Below are positions 7,997-16,124 of a stretch of DNA of 64,000 nucleotides, piece after piece. Under the pieces are notes generated by a model. It was given only the letters and a program-made list of their open reading frames with translations, made no database searches and was not told the origin of the DNA. This DNA comes from Bog-756 sp963730685 (GTDB taxonomy: Bacteria > Actinomycetota > Acidimicrobiia > Acidimicrobiales > RAAP-2). Position numbers and translations under genes: made by a program. The number at the start of each line of letters is the position of its first letter. The stretch's first letter is position 1. Location: NCBI GenBank assembly GCA_963730685.1, contig CAVSSP010000001.1, positions 620,001-684,000 of the forward strand. The letters are read 5' to 3'.

Positions 7997-8856
7997 CCGA
8001 CGACCCGTTCGTCATCCATCGCGGCTTGCTCTTCACTGTCGCCTACGAAATGCTCGGCTCTGCGGTCGACGCCGAGGACGTCCTCCAGGAGACCTGGCTG
8101 CGGTGGGCCGACGTGGATCAGCCGGAGGTGCGTGATCCGCGGGCCTACCTCGTCCGAATCGTTACCCGCCAGGCGCTGAACCGCCTCCGAACGGTGACCC
8201 GCCAGCGCGAGCAGTACGTGGGGGAATGGCTACCCGAGCCGCTGCTTACCAGTCCCGATGTCGCCGAGGATGCTGAGTTCGCCGAGAACGTCTCGATCGC
8301 CATGCTCACCGTGCTCGAGACCCTGGGTCCAGCCGAGCGTGCTGTGTTCGTGCTGCACGAGGTCTTTGATACGCCCTACGACGAGATCGCCAAGATCGTG
8401 GACAAGACTCCGGTCGCGGTCCGCCAGATCGGGCACCGCGCCCGCGAGCACGTTGCGGCACGGCGCCCGCGAATGAAGGTGGACCGAGCGCAGCAGGAGG
8501 CGACCCTGGAGAAGTTCATGGCCGCCATCTCCTCTGGCGATCTGCACGGTCTGCTGGAGGTCCTCGCGCCGGATGTGGTGCTGATCGCCGACGGTGGCGG
8601 TCTGGTGGCCGCTGCCCGGAAGCCGATGATCGGAATCAAGAGGGTGGCGGCGTTCCTCGCCCGCGTGGTGGAGCTCCCGGGCCTCGAGGCAACCACTGCC
8701 TGGCTCAACGGGATGCCGGGTATCCGGTTCGACGTCGATGGTGGAGCCACTGCGGTCAGTTTCGTGGTGGTGAACGGCCGGATCAGCCGGATCTACGCCA
8801 TCCGTAATCCAGAAAAACTGAGATGGTTGGGAACGATGGCGGAACTGCGGCGATGA
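7993..8856 (+). CDS. ECF sigma factor, ECF41 group with SnoaL-like C-terminal domain
   Basis: 287-residue sigma factor. Sigma-2 spans about 8-72 and sigma-4 about 105-155 (LGPAERAVFVLHEVFDTPYDEI is at its start). A C-terminal SnoaL/NTF2-like domain follows (about 165-287). All three ECF41 hallmarks are visible: WLPEPL in the linker (79-84), DGGG (200-203) and NPEKL near the end (272-276, usually NPDKL). In this group the fused domain replaces an anti-sigma factor and sets activity. The start ATG at 7993 overlaps the CMD gene by four bases; the pair is expected to be autoregulated from the promoter at 7357-7383. Confidence 0.93.
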   Translation: MTDDPFVIHRGLLFTVAYEMLGSAVDAEDVLQETWLRWADVDQPEVRDPRAYLVRIVTRQALNRLRTVTRQREQYVGEWLPEPLLTSPDVAEDAEFAENVSIAMLTVLETLGPAERAVFVLHEVFDTPYDEIAKIVDKTPVAVRQIGHRAREHVAARRPRMKVDRAQQEATLEKFMAAISSGDLHGLLEVLAPDVVLIADGGGLVAAARKPMIGIKRVAAFLARVVELPGLEATTAWLNGMPGIRFDVDGGATAVSFVVVNGRISRIYAIRNPEKLRWLGTMAELRR

Positions 8857-8976
8857 CGCGTTGCCGGGCGCAGCCTGAAGCAGGTTTCGGACGCCGCTAT
8901 GAGACATCCATTGGCTGAATGCTCAGAAAGGCGGGAGCGGCGCCACGGTGGCGGGTCAGCTCGGTTGGATATGACT

Positions 8977-9012
8977 TGCACTGCAAGGTACCAGTGGGTA
9001 TCTTGCAGTGCA
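8977..9012 (+). promoter_or_regulatory. Palindromic operator over the PadR promoter; leaderless start
   Basis: TGCACTGCAAGGTACC (8977-8992), AGTG loop, then GGTATCTTGCAGTGCA (8997-9012): 16-bp arms with one G-T position. Within it, TTGCAC (8976-8981) and TATCTT (8999-9004) are spaced by 17 bases and could be -35 and -10 elements. A transcription start 7-8 bases on would fall on the A of the PadR start codon at 9012, and there is no ribosome-binding site, so a leaderless mRNA is likely. The palindrome covers the whole core promoter, as expected for autorepression by the PadR protein. Confidence 0.65.
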
Positions 9013-9365
9013 TGGCAACCGCAGACGGCCGGCGCAGCCAACTGCTCCGAGGTGTCCTCGACCTTTGCCTGCTTGCGGTGATGGGCGAGGGTGCCGCGTA
9101 CGGCTACGAGATGACCAAGCGCCTGCGGGCCCGCGGCTTGTCGATCGTCGGAGAAGGCTCGATCTATCCACTCCTCGGTCGGTTGGAGCGGGACGGGCTG
9201 GTCGAGACCCGGCGGCAGGCCAGCAACGGTGGGCCGCCCCGGAAGTATTACAGCCTGTCTATCGATGGCAAGCGCGCTCTGGAGACCGGCATCGACGAGT
9301 GGAAGGCGGCACGGGATGCCATCGATGGAGCACTCGATTTGGCGAACATGGAGGTGAAACCGTGA
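9012..9365 (+). CDS. PadR-family transcriptional regulator
   Basis: 117-residue PadR regulator. The winged-helix core occupies most of the protein: LLRGVLDLCLLAVMGEGAAYGYEM (helix 1 and 2 region), GEGSIYPLLGRLERDGLV (recognition helix and wing start), then the wing with PPRKYYSLS and a short C-terminal dimerisation helix. The ATG at 9012 is chosen because upstream codons would run through the operator and give a non-family extension. Its stop overlaps the next gene's GTG (GTGA). It probably represses its own operon, which encodes a membrane protein and an ABC-2 exporter, until an inducer is bound. Confidence 0.93.
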   Translation: MATADGRRSQLLRGVLDLCLLAVMGEGAAYGYEMTKRLRARGLSIVGEGSIYPLLGRLERDGLVETRRQASNGGPPRKYYSLSIDGKRALETGIDEWKAARDAIDGALDLANMEVKP

Positions 9366-9949
9366 TTGAGTTCATCGAGCAGTGCCGTGGAGAGTGGAAG
9401 CGGCTCGGAGTTCCCGACCCCATCGCCAACGAGATGGCCGCGGACCTGACCGCGGACATCGAGGAGGCCCAGGCGGAAGGAGGCTCGGCTGAGGACGTGC
9501 TGGGGGACAGCCTCTTCGACCCTCGGCGCTTCGCCGCAGCTTGGGCCGGTGCTCGAGGGGTCATCGCCCCAGCCGATCCAGGTCCCGTGGGACCGTTCCC
9601 CCTTCCCGGACGGGAGCGATCACGCTGGTATCGGCCCGCCGCGGCCCTGGCCCTGGCGGCGGCGGTGGGCCTGGTGGCCCTGGCCGCGGCCGCGCTCGTC
9701 GTCGGTCGCCACGGCTCTGCTGTCGCTGCCCCCGTCAGCCGGGTCCTGCAGGGGCCAGGATCAGCCAGACTGTTCGGCCCCGGACCGGCATCGTTTCCGC
9801 TTCGGCTCTCGATGTCCGGGCCGTCCTTCGCGGCGCCCGCCGCCATCTTGATGCTTGGGTTGCTGTTGGCGGCGATCATCGGCCTTTGTCTTGCCGTGCT
9901 CTTTTGGTCCCCCTGGTTCCGTCGCGATTCGAATCGACGGCTCGGCTGA
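9362..9949 (+). CDS. PadR-associated HAAS-like membrane protein
   Basis: 195-residue protein. The N-terminus (about 1-65) is a helical segment of the HAAS type often found directly after padR genes (IEQCRGEWKRLGVPDPIANEM then ADIEEAQAEGGSAEDVLGDS). Two membrane helices follow at about 87-110 (AALALAAAVGLVALAAAALVVG) and 160-182. HAAS domains are thought to pass signals between a membrane protein and a PadR regulator. Here it is co-translated with the PadR gene and lies 94 bases before the ABC ATPase gene. The exact function of this family is unproven. Confidence 0.75.
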   Translation: MIEFIEQCRGEWKRLGVPDPIANEMAADLTADIEEAQAEGGSAEDVLGDSLFDPRRFAAAWAGARGVIAPADPGPVGPFPLPGRERSRWYRPAAALALAAAVGLVALAAAALVVGRHGSAVAAPVSRVLQGPGSARLFGPGPASFPLRLSMSGPSFAAPAAILMLGLLLAAIIGLCLAVLFWSPWFRRDSNRRLG

Positions 9950-10043
9950 TGGGGATCTCCATGGTGGCGGCCGAGATCGGAGGAGTGAGCGCGGTACCGG
10001 ATGGGCGGGACCGTTCACCCTCGATTGCGTCCGAGGAGATCTG

Positions 10044-11015
10044 ATGGTGACGGCCACCGTCGAGCCGGTCGCCACGGATGAGGAGGGTCGCTGGGCCGTC
10101 GAGACCCATGGTTTGACCAAGCGTTTCAAGGAAAACGTCGCCGTGGACGGGGTCGAGCTGCTCGTTCCCCGCGGCTGCGCCTTCGGCTACCTCGGACCGA
10201 ACGGCGCGGGGAAGACCACTCTGATCCGGGTGCTCCTGGGGCTGACGAAGGCCGATGCCGGATCGATGTCCCTCCTTGGGTACCCGGTACCGCACCACCG
10301 GGACCGGGCGCTGGCCCGGATTGGCGCCATCGTCGACGAGCCCCGGTTTCACGGACACCTCACCGGTCGCCAGAACCTGCAGCTCCTGGCGGCGGCTCGA
10401 GAGCCGGCGGCCAGGGGTCGCATCGATGCTTCGCTCGACCGCGTGGGGATGAGCCAGCGGGCCGACGACAGGGTGTCCAAGTACTCGATGGGTATGCGAC
10501 AGCGCCTCGGCGTGGCCGCCTGCCTCCTGGGGGATCCGCAGCTGCTCATCCTCGACGAGCCGATGAACGGGCTCGACCCCGGCGGCATGCTCGAGATCCG
10601 CGAGATGATCACCTCCCTGGTGGCCGAGGGCCGCACGGTGGTCCTCTCGTCCCACCTGCTGGACGAGGTCGAGCGCACCTGTGACGCCGTAGCCATCGTC
10701 GACCGGGGCAAGGTCATCCGCCAAGGACCGATCGCCGGCTTGCTGGCAGACTCGGCCTTCGAGCTCCAGATCGACTGCTCCACCCCCGAACGGGCCGGCA
10801 TGCTGCTGGCCGGCACGCAGTGGGGGACGGGCGTGGAAGTCGGCCGGGACGGGCTCCGGGTGGGCTTGGCTGCCGGCACGAACCGTCAGGTGGTGGCCGA
10901 GGTCAACCGGCTCCTGGTCGAGGATGGCGTCTCCGTCTATCGTCTCCAGGAGGTCCACGCCTCACTCGAGTCGTGGTTCCTCGAGGTCACCGCCCGTCTG
11001 GGGGCAGACGAGTGA
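10044..11015 (+). CDS. ABC transporter ATPase, ABC-2 (CcmA/DrrA) type
   Basis: 323-residue ATPase. The nucleotide-binding domain (about 15-235) shows Walker A GPNGAGKTTLI, signature YSMGMRQRLGVAACLL, Walker B LLILDEPMNGLDPGG and the H-loop in LSSHLLDEVE. The signature is SMGM in place of SGG, which is frequent in this ATPase branch. A C-terminal extension of about 85 residues is typical of DrrA-like drug or antibiotic exporters. GAGGAG lies five bases before the ATG. It overlaps the permease gene by GTGA. Confidence 0.92.
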   Translation: MVTATVEPVATDEEGRWAVETHGLTKRFKENVAVDGVELLVPRGCAFGYLGPNGAGKTTLIRVLLGLTKADAGSMSLLGYPVPHHRDRALARIGAIVDEPRFHGHLTGRQNLQLLAAAREPAARGRIDASLDRVGMSQRADDRVSKYSMGMRQRLGVAACLLGDPQLLILDEPMNGLDPGGMLEIREMITSLVAEGRTVVLSSHLLDEVERTCDAVAIVDRGKVIRQGPIAGLLADSAFELQIDCSTPERAGMLLAGTQWGTGVEVGRDGLRVGLAAGTNRQVVAEVNRLLVEDGVSVYRLQEVHASLESWFLEVTARLGADE

Positions 11016-12214
11016 GCATCTCCACCGTTGCCGGCGCCCCGTCACCCATTCCGGCCACTTCTGACCCAGGCGACCAAGGCGCCGACCATCGCGGCTCGTG
11101 GATTCCGAACGGCGCCATGATCGCCACCAGGTTCATGGAGCTCCGCAGGCGCCGGGGCCTCATGATCGCACTGGTGGTCGTGAACATCGGCGTCCCGACC
11201 GTGTTCCTTGCGTTCCGACTCGTGGCGCACGCCGTCGCCCCCCACTCCTACGGGCCGGCAGGCGGCTACGACATCTTCACCAGCATGGTGGCCGGGGTCA
11301 TGTTCGTCTTCGGATTCATCGTGGCCGCCACCCTCGGGTGCACGGCAGGATCGGTCGACCTCACCGAGGGAATGTTCCGCCATCTGGTGGTGACCGGCCG
11401 CTCCCGCCTGGCCCTGTACCTGGCCCGGATCCCGGCCGGCCTGGCCATCATCGTCCCCCTGGTCGCCATCGGCTTCACCGTCGTATGTGCCGTATGTGTC
11501 TTCGCGGCACCAACGCAGCTCAGCTTCAACAATGTCAACGTGCCCGTAGGCCTATCCAAGCCGGCCCTCGAGACCTGGGCGGCCGACCACGCCGACGAGG
11601 TGATCTGCAACTTCGGCTTCAACATCGGACCGAACTCGGAGCTCCTGCAGGTGGTCAACAGCGTGCCGTGTGGGGGCGGCAACGGTCCCTCCGTCAAGCT
11701 CGGACCCGGTGTGAAGGCCGGGCCCGGTGCGCCCATCTCGCCCCCGGTGTCCCAAGCTCAGGTCGAAGACGCGGCCAGGCAGATCGCCAGCTTGAACTAC
11801 TCCGACTACTCGGGCAGGTTCCTGTCCCCGTCGATCTCGCTGATGGTCCGGTCCGGCCTGTGGATCGAGCTCTATGCGGCCATCGGCTTCCTGGTGGGGT
11901 TGGGATTGGCGTCGCTGATGGGGCAACGGACGGTCCCGGTGGTCCTGCTGATCGTCCTCGAAGTCATCCTGACTCCCTTGCTATCGCACTCGCCCATCGC
12001 GCACCTCGTGAACCTGCAACGAGCCCTTCTCGGCGTGGCCGCCACCCACTTCGAGCCCGGCGGGCTCCCGTCCGTCTTCGGCGGCGGCAGCGACAACGGC
12101 ATCGCGAGAGCGGCAATCACCGAGTCGACCACCTTCGCGGTGTGCGTGCTCGTCGGATGGGTCGTCGTCTGGACCGTGCTCGGTGCATGGAGAATGGTGA
12201 AGCGTGACGCTTGA
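11012..12214 (+). CDS. ABC-2 type transporter permease
   Basis: 400-residue membrane subunit partnering the ATPase just upstream (GTGA overlap). The first 35 residues are a hydrophilic tail; ATG at 11119 (MIATRFMELRRRRG) is an alternative start. About six helices are visible: about 50-72, 90-112, 140-170 (three N-terminal ones), then after a long extracellular loop (about 175-280) three or more C-terminal helices ending with CVLVGWVVVWTVLGAW. The large loop between helices 3 and 4 contains two Cys (CNFGFN and VPCGGG) that could form a disulfide outside the membrane. Substrate unknown. Confidence 0.85.
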   Translation: MSISTVAGAPSPIPATSDPGDQGADHRGSWIPNGAMIATRFMELRRRRGLMIALVVVNIGVPTVFLAFRLVAHAVAPHSYGPAGGYDIFTSMVAGVMFVFGFIVAATLGCTAGSVDLTEGMFRHLVVTGRSRLALYLARIPAGLAIIVPLVAIGFTVVCAVCVFAAPTQLSFNNVNVPVGLSKPALETWAADHADEVICNFGFNIGPNSELLQVVNSVPCGGGNGPSVKLGPGVKAGPGAPISPPVSQAQVEDAARQIASLNYSDYSGRFLSPSISLMVRSGLWIELYAAIGFLVGLGLASLMGQRTVPVVLLIVLEVILTPLLSHSPIAHLVNLQRALLGVAATHFEPGGLPSVFGGGSDNGIARAAITESTTFAVCVLVGWVVVWTVLGAWRMVKRDA

Positions 12215-12410
12215 GTGAGCACCCGGAGGCAACTTCGGGGAGAGACATCCGGCGCTGGTAGGGCCGCCCGATACCTATGCACCGCCGTGGCGATCGCCTG
12301 TTCTACGGTTGGGCGATGTTCTCTCGCCGCTGTGGGCTGGCAGCCCCCCAGAATTTCCCCTGGGCATCGGCGAGGGGTAGCAACGGGCGAGCGAGTCCGC
12401 TCAGAACCAG

Positions 12411-14198
12411 TTGAACCCGGTTGCCGCCATCACTCGGCGATGCCGCGCCATAGTCGGCGCCGCTCTTCTCCTCATTCTGGCCGGTTGTGCAACACATGGC
12501 ACCACTTCGAGCAGCCAGCGCTCCGGCAACTCCCCATCCGCCAGTTGGCAGGGCAGCGGCCTTCTCTGGGATGCATTGGGCACGGACACTGGATTCACCG
12601 CGGTCGGCAACAGCGGCGTGGTTGTCACATCGTCCAGTGGTGCCAACTGGAAGGAGGAACCCGCGGCAACGCGTCAGACATTGCGGGGAATCAGTTCCGA
12701 CGGCACGACGACGCTGGCCGTTGGCACAGGCGGCGTGGTCGTCTCATGGCCGGCGGACAATCCGGACCAACCGGTGCTTCACCCGACGGGCACGGTGCAG
12801 ACGCTCATGGGGGTCGCGTATCACGCAGGCACCTGGGTTGTCGGTGGTAGTCAGGGCACAGTGCTCACATCGACCCACCTCACCCGATGGATCCGTCGGG
12901 GTTCCGGCACCAAGGGTGACATTTTCGCCGTTGCCTACGGGGCAGGCCGATTTGTCGCGGTCGCTGATGACGGGAGCATCGTCACGTCGGTAAACGGGAC
13001 ATCGTGGACCCAAACAGTGAAACCCAGCGGAGTGTGGCTCTGGGACGTCACCTTCGGTGATGCCACGTTCGTCGCCACCGGCGCAGGAGGGACCGTGCTC
13101 CAATCCTCCGACGGCTTGAACTGGACCAAGCGTTCGTCTGGAACGACCCAGGTACTGAGAGGGGTCACGTATGCGCGGGGCGCATTTCTTGCCGTCGGCT
13201 CCGACGGCACTGCTCTCACCTCGTCAAACGGAGTGACTTGGGCGCCGCTCGATGTCAGTGACGTCGGGGTTGAACTGTGGCGACCTGCCGCATCGCCGAC
13301 AGAGTGGCTGGCCGTGGGGGCGGGGGGGACCCGACTCATCTCGCAGGACCTCCTGACGTGGACCGGTGCCACCACGACGCGCGACGCCTTCTACTCGGTC
13401 GCCAGCGATGGTGCAGCAACGCTCGCTGTCGGCGTAAACGGAAGCATCGCCCGCCAGGAGCCCAGCGGTCAGTGGGACGTTGTAGACACTGCCCCCGGAA
13501 TGCGAGAGCTTCGCGGTATTGCACATTTCCCGACGACTTGGGTCATCGTCGGGGGTGGCGGCACGATACTCACCTCTTCCAACGGCAGTTCTTTCACTGC
13601 TCGGGCATCGGGCTCGACCGCAGAGCTCTGGTCGGTTGCCTCCCTCGACGGACGAATGGTCGTCGTCGGCGCCGGCGGTACGGTTCTCGACTCAACCGAT
13701 GGGGGCGCCACCTGGCAGACCACACCGAGCGGCACGAAGTCAACGTTGTTCTCGATCGCCTCGGGCCCCGATGGATTCGACGCCGTTGGCGTGGACGGGA
13801 CAATCATTCATTCGTCCAATGGCGCGACCTGGGAGCCTGTCCCCAGTGGGCTCGGCTCGACCCTTCGGGCCATAGCATCCAACGGCGCTGGCTATGTTTC
13901 CGTCGGCGTCTCGGGCCGCATCATCCGATCGGCGAACGGTCTCACCTGGCGCGCCGACACCCCCATCACCACCGAGACGTGGCGGGGAGTAGTGGCGACG
14001 CCGGCCGGGTGGATTGCCGTGGGTGGCGGGGGTTCGATCGGGAGATCGACCGACGGCATCGGCTGGCGACCTGCCGCGTCTGGCACCTCAAAGGAACTCT
14101 TCGCGATCTCGCCCTTCCCGACCGGGGTCATTGCCGTCGGTGGCGTTGGCGTCACTGTGGCCTCCCCTGACGGCTCTCACTGGTCGGCCCTCCCCTGA
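12411..14198 (+). CDS. Secreted beta-propeller lipoprotein
   Basis: 595-residue lipoprotein. A basic N-terminus, a hydrophobic stretch and the lipobox ILAGC place the lipidated Cys at about residue 25. The rest is a tandem array of about 12-13 repeats of roughly 42-45 residues, each ending in a pattern like GTVLTSSNGxTWT and separated by segments like LRGVTYARGAFLAVG, which resembles sialidase/BNR or photosystem-assembly Ycf48-like propeller blades. The TTG start at 12411 is the only start codon in frame before the signal peptide and has no clear ribosome-binding site. It stands alone about 200 bases after the ABC operon. Likely a cell-surface binding or scaffold protein. Confidence 0.78.
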   Translation: MNPVAAITRRCRAIVGAALLLILAGCATHGTTSSSQRSGNSPSASWQGSGLLWDALGTDTGFTAVGNSGVVVTSSSGANWKEEPAATRQTLRGISSDGTTTLAVGTGGVVVSWPADNPDQPVLHPTGTVQTLMGVAYHAGTWVVGGSQGTVLTSTHLTRWIRRGSGTKGDIFAVAYGAGRFVAVADDGSIVTSVNGTSWTQTVKPSGVWLWDVTFGDATFVATGAGGTVLQSSDGLNWTKRSSGTTQVLRGVTYARGAFLAVGSDGTALTSSNGVTWAPLDVSDVGVELWRPAASPTEWLAVGAGGTRLISQDLLTWTGATTTRDAFYSVASDGAATLAVGVNGSIARQEPSGQWDVVDTAPGMRELRGIAHFPTTWVIVGGGGTILTSSNGSSFTARASGSTAELWSVASLDGRMVVVGAGGTVLDSTDGGATWQTTPSGTKSTLFSIASGPDGFDAVGVDGTIIHSSNGATWEPVPSGLGSTLRAIASNGAGYVSVGVSGRIIRSANGLTWRADTPITTETWRGVVATPAGWIAVGGGGSIGRSTDGIGWRPAASGTSKELFAISPFPTGVIAVGGVGVTVASPDGSHWSALP

Positions 14199-14217
14199 CG
14201 CTAATGCTGTGCGTAAC

Positions 14218-14244
14218 GACCATCTCATCCAGACCATCTCATCC
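14218..14244. repeat. Tandem 13-bp direct repeat
   Basis: GACCATCTCATCC occurs twice (14218-14230 and 14232-14244) with one base between, just after the propeller lipoprotein stop and about 60 bases before the next promoter. It may be a regulator binding site or a simple slippage duplication; nothing else marks it. Confidence 0.5.
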
Positions 14245-14303
14245 GGAAGGTTCTACACCCGGTCTGGAGTAGCCGTCCTAACGGATCGCCGAAGCGCGCG
14301 GTC

Positions 14304-14334
14304 TTGACATAAAGCTAACTTTAAGTCTTAGGGT
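14304..14334 (+). promoter_or_regulatory. Promoter with small inverted repeat, probably leaderless
   Basis: A perfect TTGACA (14304-14309) is followed by TAGGGT (14329-14334), which fits the loose actinobacterial TAnnnT -10, though the 19-base spacing is long. The start site would fall close to the ATG at 14342, and there is no ribosome-binding site, so a leaderless transcript is likely. TAAAG-N4-CTTTA (14310-14323) between the two elements is a possible operator. Confidence 0.5.
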
Positions 14335-14341
14335 TCGGAGT

Positions 14342-15268
14342 ATGGAACCTACGAGCAGTACACCGGATGGTCTCATCGATTCATTGGATCAAGGCAGGGC
14401 TTCGGTGGCGATCCTCGACGATGCCCTGGACCGGGTCTCGGCTCTCGACTTCGAGGTCCCCAACCCATTCGTCAACCACGCTCCGATGGCCTGCGAGGCT
14501 TTGGCCGCCCTGAGCCTCGACTCGCTGATCGAAGACTGGGTTGAGCGGTTCGAGACCTCCATGCGCGAAGCGGTGCTGCCCGTCACGCCCAATTGGCACG
14601 GCAACTTCGACTGGACGGACCTCTTGGGCGACTATCGGCTCCTTCCCGAATGGACGGGTTATTTCGGACGGGCCATCGACGAGGAGGGATGGCGAGTCGT
14701 CGTCGAGAGATGGGTACCGAGGCTCATGCCCGGCCTGGCGGCAGCCTTGTTCCACGGAGTGATCCGAACGTCGCATGCGGTCCGAGGAATCGAGGTGGCC
14801 GACACCCGGGCCCGGCGGGCAGAACTGGCCCGAGCTCTGGGAAATTGGGCCGTCTGGTTCTCCCACGGGGAGCGCGCCGACGAGAACGCCGGGTTCGAGG
14901 ACCCAGAGCTGGCGGCGCTAGGAGCGGCCGCTCTTGGTGCCGGTTGTTACGTGTCGGAGCCGAACATCTTCAATCTCCACGGGATTACCGGGGCCATGGC
15001 CGTGCACCTGCTGGGGGGTCATCTTTCAGCTCCCGACGCTCAGGATGCTGTCATCCAGCTCCGCGCCGAACATCGTTCCCTCTATCGGGATGTCGCACCT
15101 CGGACAGCCGATGTCGAAGCCCGCTGGGACGAAGCAATCGTCGTGGCCGCGTCGAGTAGCTACGACGCACACCAAATCAAATTGGTGGAGGCGAGCTATC
15201 GGGCATTTCGAATCACTGCGAACCCGTTGTTCTTGCTTGCAGCGCAAGTGGTGACCTCCGGCGACTGA
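14342..15268 (+). CDS. Questin oxidase-like protein
   Basis: 308-residue protein that resembles the questin oxidase family (Baeyer-Villiger-like oxidases of fungal anthraquinone pathways; many bacterial members of unknown substrate). Family-like features are NPFVNHAPMACEALAAL near residues 40-56, a WHGNFDWTDLLGDY segment, and FHGVIRTSHAVRGI at about 139-152, with conserved His residues that could bind a cofactor or metal. It is monocistronic, with its own TTGACA promoter, and is followed by a gene-poor region. Cytoplasmic; no signal peptide. Function in this organism is unknown. Confidence 0.7.
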   Translation: MEPTSSTPDGLIDSLDQGRASVAILDDALDRVSALDFEVPNPFVNHAPMACEALAALSLDSLIEDWVERFETSMREAVLPVTPNWHGNFDWTDLLGDYRLLPEWTGYFGRAIDEEGWRVVVERWVPRLMPGLAAALFHGVIRTSHAVRGIEVADTRARRAELARALGNWAVWFSHGERADENAGFEDPELAALGAAALGAGCYVSEPNIFNLHGITGAMAVHLLGGHLSAPDAQDAVIQLRAEHRSLYRDVAPRTADVEARWDEAIVVAASSSYDAHQIKLVEASYRAFRITANPLFLLAAQVVTSGD

Positions 15269-15770
15269 TTGCTCGGTGAGCCGCGGTCGAAGGGCACTCG
15301 AAGAGGGGCGCAGTCCGGTATGAGGCACCCGCCCTCCCTCGGCCCGACCGAGTTGCAGTCGACAGTGTCCGTAATCGCGGATTCACCGCCGTGAGCGAGA
15401 CATGGGTCTAGTGAATCCTCGGCAAGGTGGGGGTCGCCCCCTCCTATTGGGTGGGCCCGGGTTGGATCTTGGGGAGCGGCCAAGCCGTTGCCTCTTCCAG
15501 GTTTCGTCGGCATTTGACCGAAACTGGCTGCGTGCTTCACTGATGGTCCTCGCGTCGATCATGCTTCGCGTGCCTTGGCCGGGAGTTGTAGTCACGGTGT
15601 AGTCACGAGGGGGTCCCTAACCGACCCGTCGCAGGAAGCGGCTCCTGCGTACGCCGTGCGACCACCGGTGTGGCATCTCCGCGCCGGGCACGGTTTGAAT
15701 GGCGGTGGCGATCGCAATTGACCGTCACGGGGAGAGGGCAGTGTCGCCCATGTCCACCGGGATCAGAGGC
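15269..15770. other. Gene-poor stretch with one copy of the 56-bp arm-type repeat
   Basis: No convincing gene on either strand. It contains a copy of the repeat described at 20993 and 27937 at positions 15552-15607, ending in two TGTAGTCACG boxes, and about 45 bases of weaker similarity before it. Unlike the other two copies no tRNA-Lys core precedes it. It is probably the scar of a related integrated element. Confidence 0.6.
15552..15607. repeat. 56-bp att-arm-type repeat, copy A
   Basis: Matches the copies at 20993-21048 and 27937-27992 over the full 56 bases with a handful of differences. It begins GCGTCGATCA, contains CTTCGCGTG, and ends with two TGTAGTCACG boxes one base apart. Short tandem boxes like these are the expected arm-type binding sites of a tyrosine integrase. 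Confidence 0.7.
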
Positions 15771-16046
15771 TCACCCGCGGACTCCACTGTGCGGGGGCCA
15801 TGGCACGGCGGCCCATCCCCGACGGTGGAGAATCCGACCGACCTCGATGTGCCGAGCCATCGCCGCCGAAAACACATGAGCCAGGAACATGGCCACGATG
15901 GGCCCGACGATGACCCCGGCCACATCGACCAATCTCAGATGCTGCCAACCGTCGTAGATGACGAGAGCGCTCATAATCGTGATCGTGGCGTAGATGACGC
16001 GGTCGATGGCGGCACGACGGGCGATCTCCAAAATGTCGGTTTCCAA
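15771..16046 (-). CDS. Small two-helix membrane protein, possibly truncated
   Basis: 91 residues from a TTG start at 16046, chosen because AGGAGG lies 8 bases upstream. It begins METDILEIARRAAIDR (a helix running into the membrane), then two membrane helices (about 16-36, VIYATITIMSALVIYDG; and about 42-66, VAGVIVGPIVAMFLAHVFSA), then a basic segment HIEVGRILHRRGW. The last 12 residues look random and the gene runs into a gene-poor region, so the true C-terminus may have been lost. It is divergent from the arylsulfatase remnant 79 bases away. Not recognised. Confidence 0.5.
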   Translation of the reverse strand: METDILEIARRAAIDRVIYATITIMSALVIYDGWQHLRLVDVAGVIVGPIVAMFLAHVFSAAMARHIEVGRILHRRGWAAVPWPPHSGVRG

Positions 16047-16124
16047 CGGTCGCACCTCCTCCTGACGGGCTCTATTCTCATGGTAAATCGCCCCAGCCAA
16101 GGGGCTACTGACTGGAGGTCGTTG

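Noticed and set aside
15383..15595. Short minus-strand peptides across the 56-bp repeats (similar text at 20956-21210) as integrase gene ends
   Set aside because: The peptides share only the few residues encoded by the repeat, and no catalytic integrase motif (Arg...His-x-x-Arg...Tyr) is found nearby. The possibility that the repeat is the relic of an integrase 3' end remains and is named in the finding.
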